DNA from: Bacillus sp. FSL K6-3431
GTDB taxonomy: Bacteria > Bacillota > Bacilli > Bacillales > Bacillaceae_C
Reading direction: 5' to 3'
DNA: 64,000 bases
Assembly (NCBI RefSeq): GCF_038002605.1
Contig: NZ_JBBOCT010000001.1
Span: forward strand, 2,542,001-2,606,000
Below the pieces are notes generated by a model that saw nothing but the letters and a program-made list of their open reading frames with translations, made no database searches and was not told where the DNA came from. Below, piece by piece: positions 63,326-64,000 of this stretch (position 1 is its first letter; every line of letters starts with the position of its first letter). A program made the translations under genes and the position numbers.

Positions 63326-64000
63326 TTATTTAAATATTGATGGCATATCGGTAATAATGCCATCAGCCATCATCTTTTCAAATTTTTCTCCCTCAGCTAA
63401 GCTATTAATCGTATATGGATATACTTTCATTCCCTTCAGATGTATTTCCTTTATTAATTCCTCTGATAAATGCAGAAAATCCGGGTGTATGCTATAAGGA
63501 TTGATGGAATTACTTTCAATAAAGGAATATACATTTATTACATTGGTGTTTGTGATAAACCCGATTTTAATTGTACTATCTAGATTACTTAATCTTTGTA
63601 AAACAATATGATCAAACGATGATACTAATACCTTATCCGCAAATTTATATTTATATATTAGCTGGAGGATTTCCTCCTCTATATTTTTTATCATGTCCGG
63701 ACCCTTTTTTATTTCTATATTTAACATTATTTCGGAATCCTGTAATAATTTCAGAACCTCCTCAAGTGTTGGAATTTGCTCATTTTTAAATTTTGGTGAG
63801 TACCATGAGCCAAAGTCATACGCTTGCATTTCCGCTAATGTTAACTCATGAACATATCCTTTCCCATCACCGGTTCTATTAATAGACCCATCATGAATGA
63901 CTACTGGAATACCATCTTTGGTTAAGCGAACGTCTAATTCGATCCCATCTGCTCCTTGTTCGATAGCTAATTTAAAAGCTGCCATGGTATTTTCAGGTGC
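63326..64000 (-). CDS. Glycerophosphodiester phosphodiesterase, N-terminus beyond the window
   Basis: The frame is open to the window edge and begins APENTMAAFKLAIEQGADGI, the standard start of GDPD domains after the missing HRG motif, so the real start is outside the window. ELDVRLTKDGIPVVIHDGSI has the catalytic ELD-x-H-D arrangement. LNIEIKKGPD and VLVSSFDHIVLQRL follow, and the end is ADGIITDMPSIFK. The enzyme hydrolyses glycerophosphodiesters to glycerol 3-phosphate and an alcohol. No signal can be assessed. The product is the GlpP ligand, which fits the neighbourhood. Confidence 0.92.
   Translation of the reverse strand, partial: APENTMAAFKLAIEQGADGIELDVRLTKDGIPVVIHDGSINRTGDGKGYVHELTLAEMQAYDFGSWYSPKFKNEQIPTLEEVLKLLQDSEIMLNIEIKKGPDMIKNIEEEILQLIYKYKFADKVLVSSFDHIVLQRLSNLDSTIKIGFITNTNVINVYSFIESNSINPYSIHPDFLHLSEELIKEIHLKGMKVYPYTINSLAEGEKFEKMMADGIITDMPSIFK

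Overview
The window is AT-rich DNA from a low-GC Gram-positive bacterium, most likely a member of the Bacillaceae, possibly a halotolerant genus. The evidence is strong GGAGG-type ribosome binding sites, frequent TTG and GTG starts, lipobox lipoproteins, CcpA-type cre-like sites, a GlpP antiterminator, a YhcW-like phosphatase and FIMAH-type C-terminal domains. The genus cannot be fixed from the sequence alone.

Layout. 1-6.7 kb: the end of a NUDIX gene, a HAD phosphatase, a large secreted beta-propeller protein, a decayed sugar-porter and lipoprotein pair, and an ABC exporter. 7-31 kb: a glycan-utilisation island. It has two GH85 endo-beta-N-acetylglucosaminidases (one cytosolic, one secreted), three formylglycine-type sulfatases, and two paralogous cassettes. 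Each cassette has a lipoprotein binding protein, two CUT1-type permeases and a membrane-anchored AraC regulator. No import ATPase and no sulfatase-maturing enzyme are in the window. 31-37 kb: two NhaC-type antiporter genes with near-identical leaders. A PqqB-like metallo-beta-lactamase-fold gene is coupled to the first. 37-41 kb: a chemoreceptor, a CAP-domain protein and an ImmA remnant. 41-49.7 kb: an alpha-1,6-mannan region with two GH76 enzymes (one cytosolic, one secreted), a GntR/LacI-type regulator, an orphan binding protein, a Gfo/Idh/MocA oxidoreductase and two VOC proteins. Remnants show that it arose by local duplication. 50-59.5 kb: a divergent autoinducer-2 (Lsr) locus with importer, LsrR, LsrK and LsrF. 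A cupin and a frameshifted DJ-1/PfpI gene lie where LsrG might be expected. 59.5-64 kb: tRNA-Gln next to a protein that is half glutamine, MgtC, GlpP, a Cof-type HAD phosphatase and a truncated glycerophosphodiesterase.

How the genes work together (inference). Secreted GH85 and the sulfatases would trim sulfated or high-mannose N-glycans. The two importers, powered by a shared ATPase encoded elsewhere, would bring in products for the cytosolic GH85. The GH76 block would handle alpha-1,6-mannan and appears to be controlled by the GntR-type protein through a repeated operator-like motif.

The most unusual signals are: (1) two elements made of head-to-tail 52-bp units (about 11 and 17 copies), with a shared leader, a shared trailer and terminal inverted repeats; (2) a 97-residue protein with 50 glutamines, mostly CAA codons, directly followed by a tRNA-Gln(UUG) gene; (3) a 44-nt block identical in the leaders of the two nhaC genes, each followed by a terminator-like hairpin; (4) a putative operator repeated through the GH76 region; (5) the altered Lsr processing operon.
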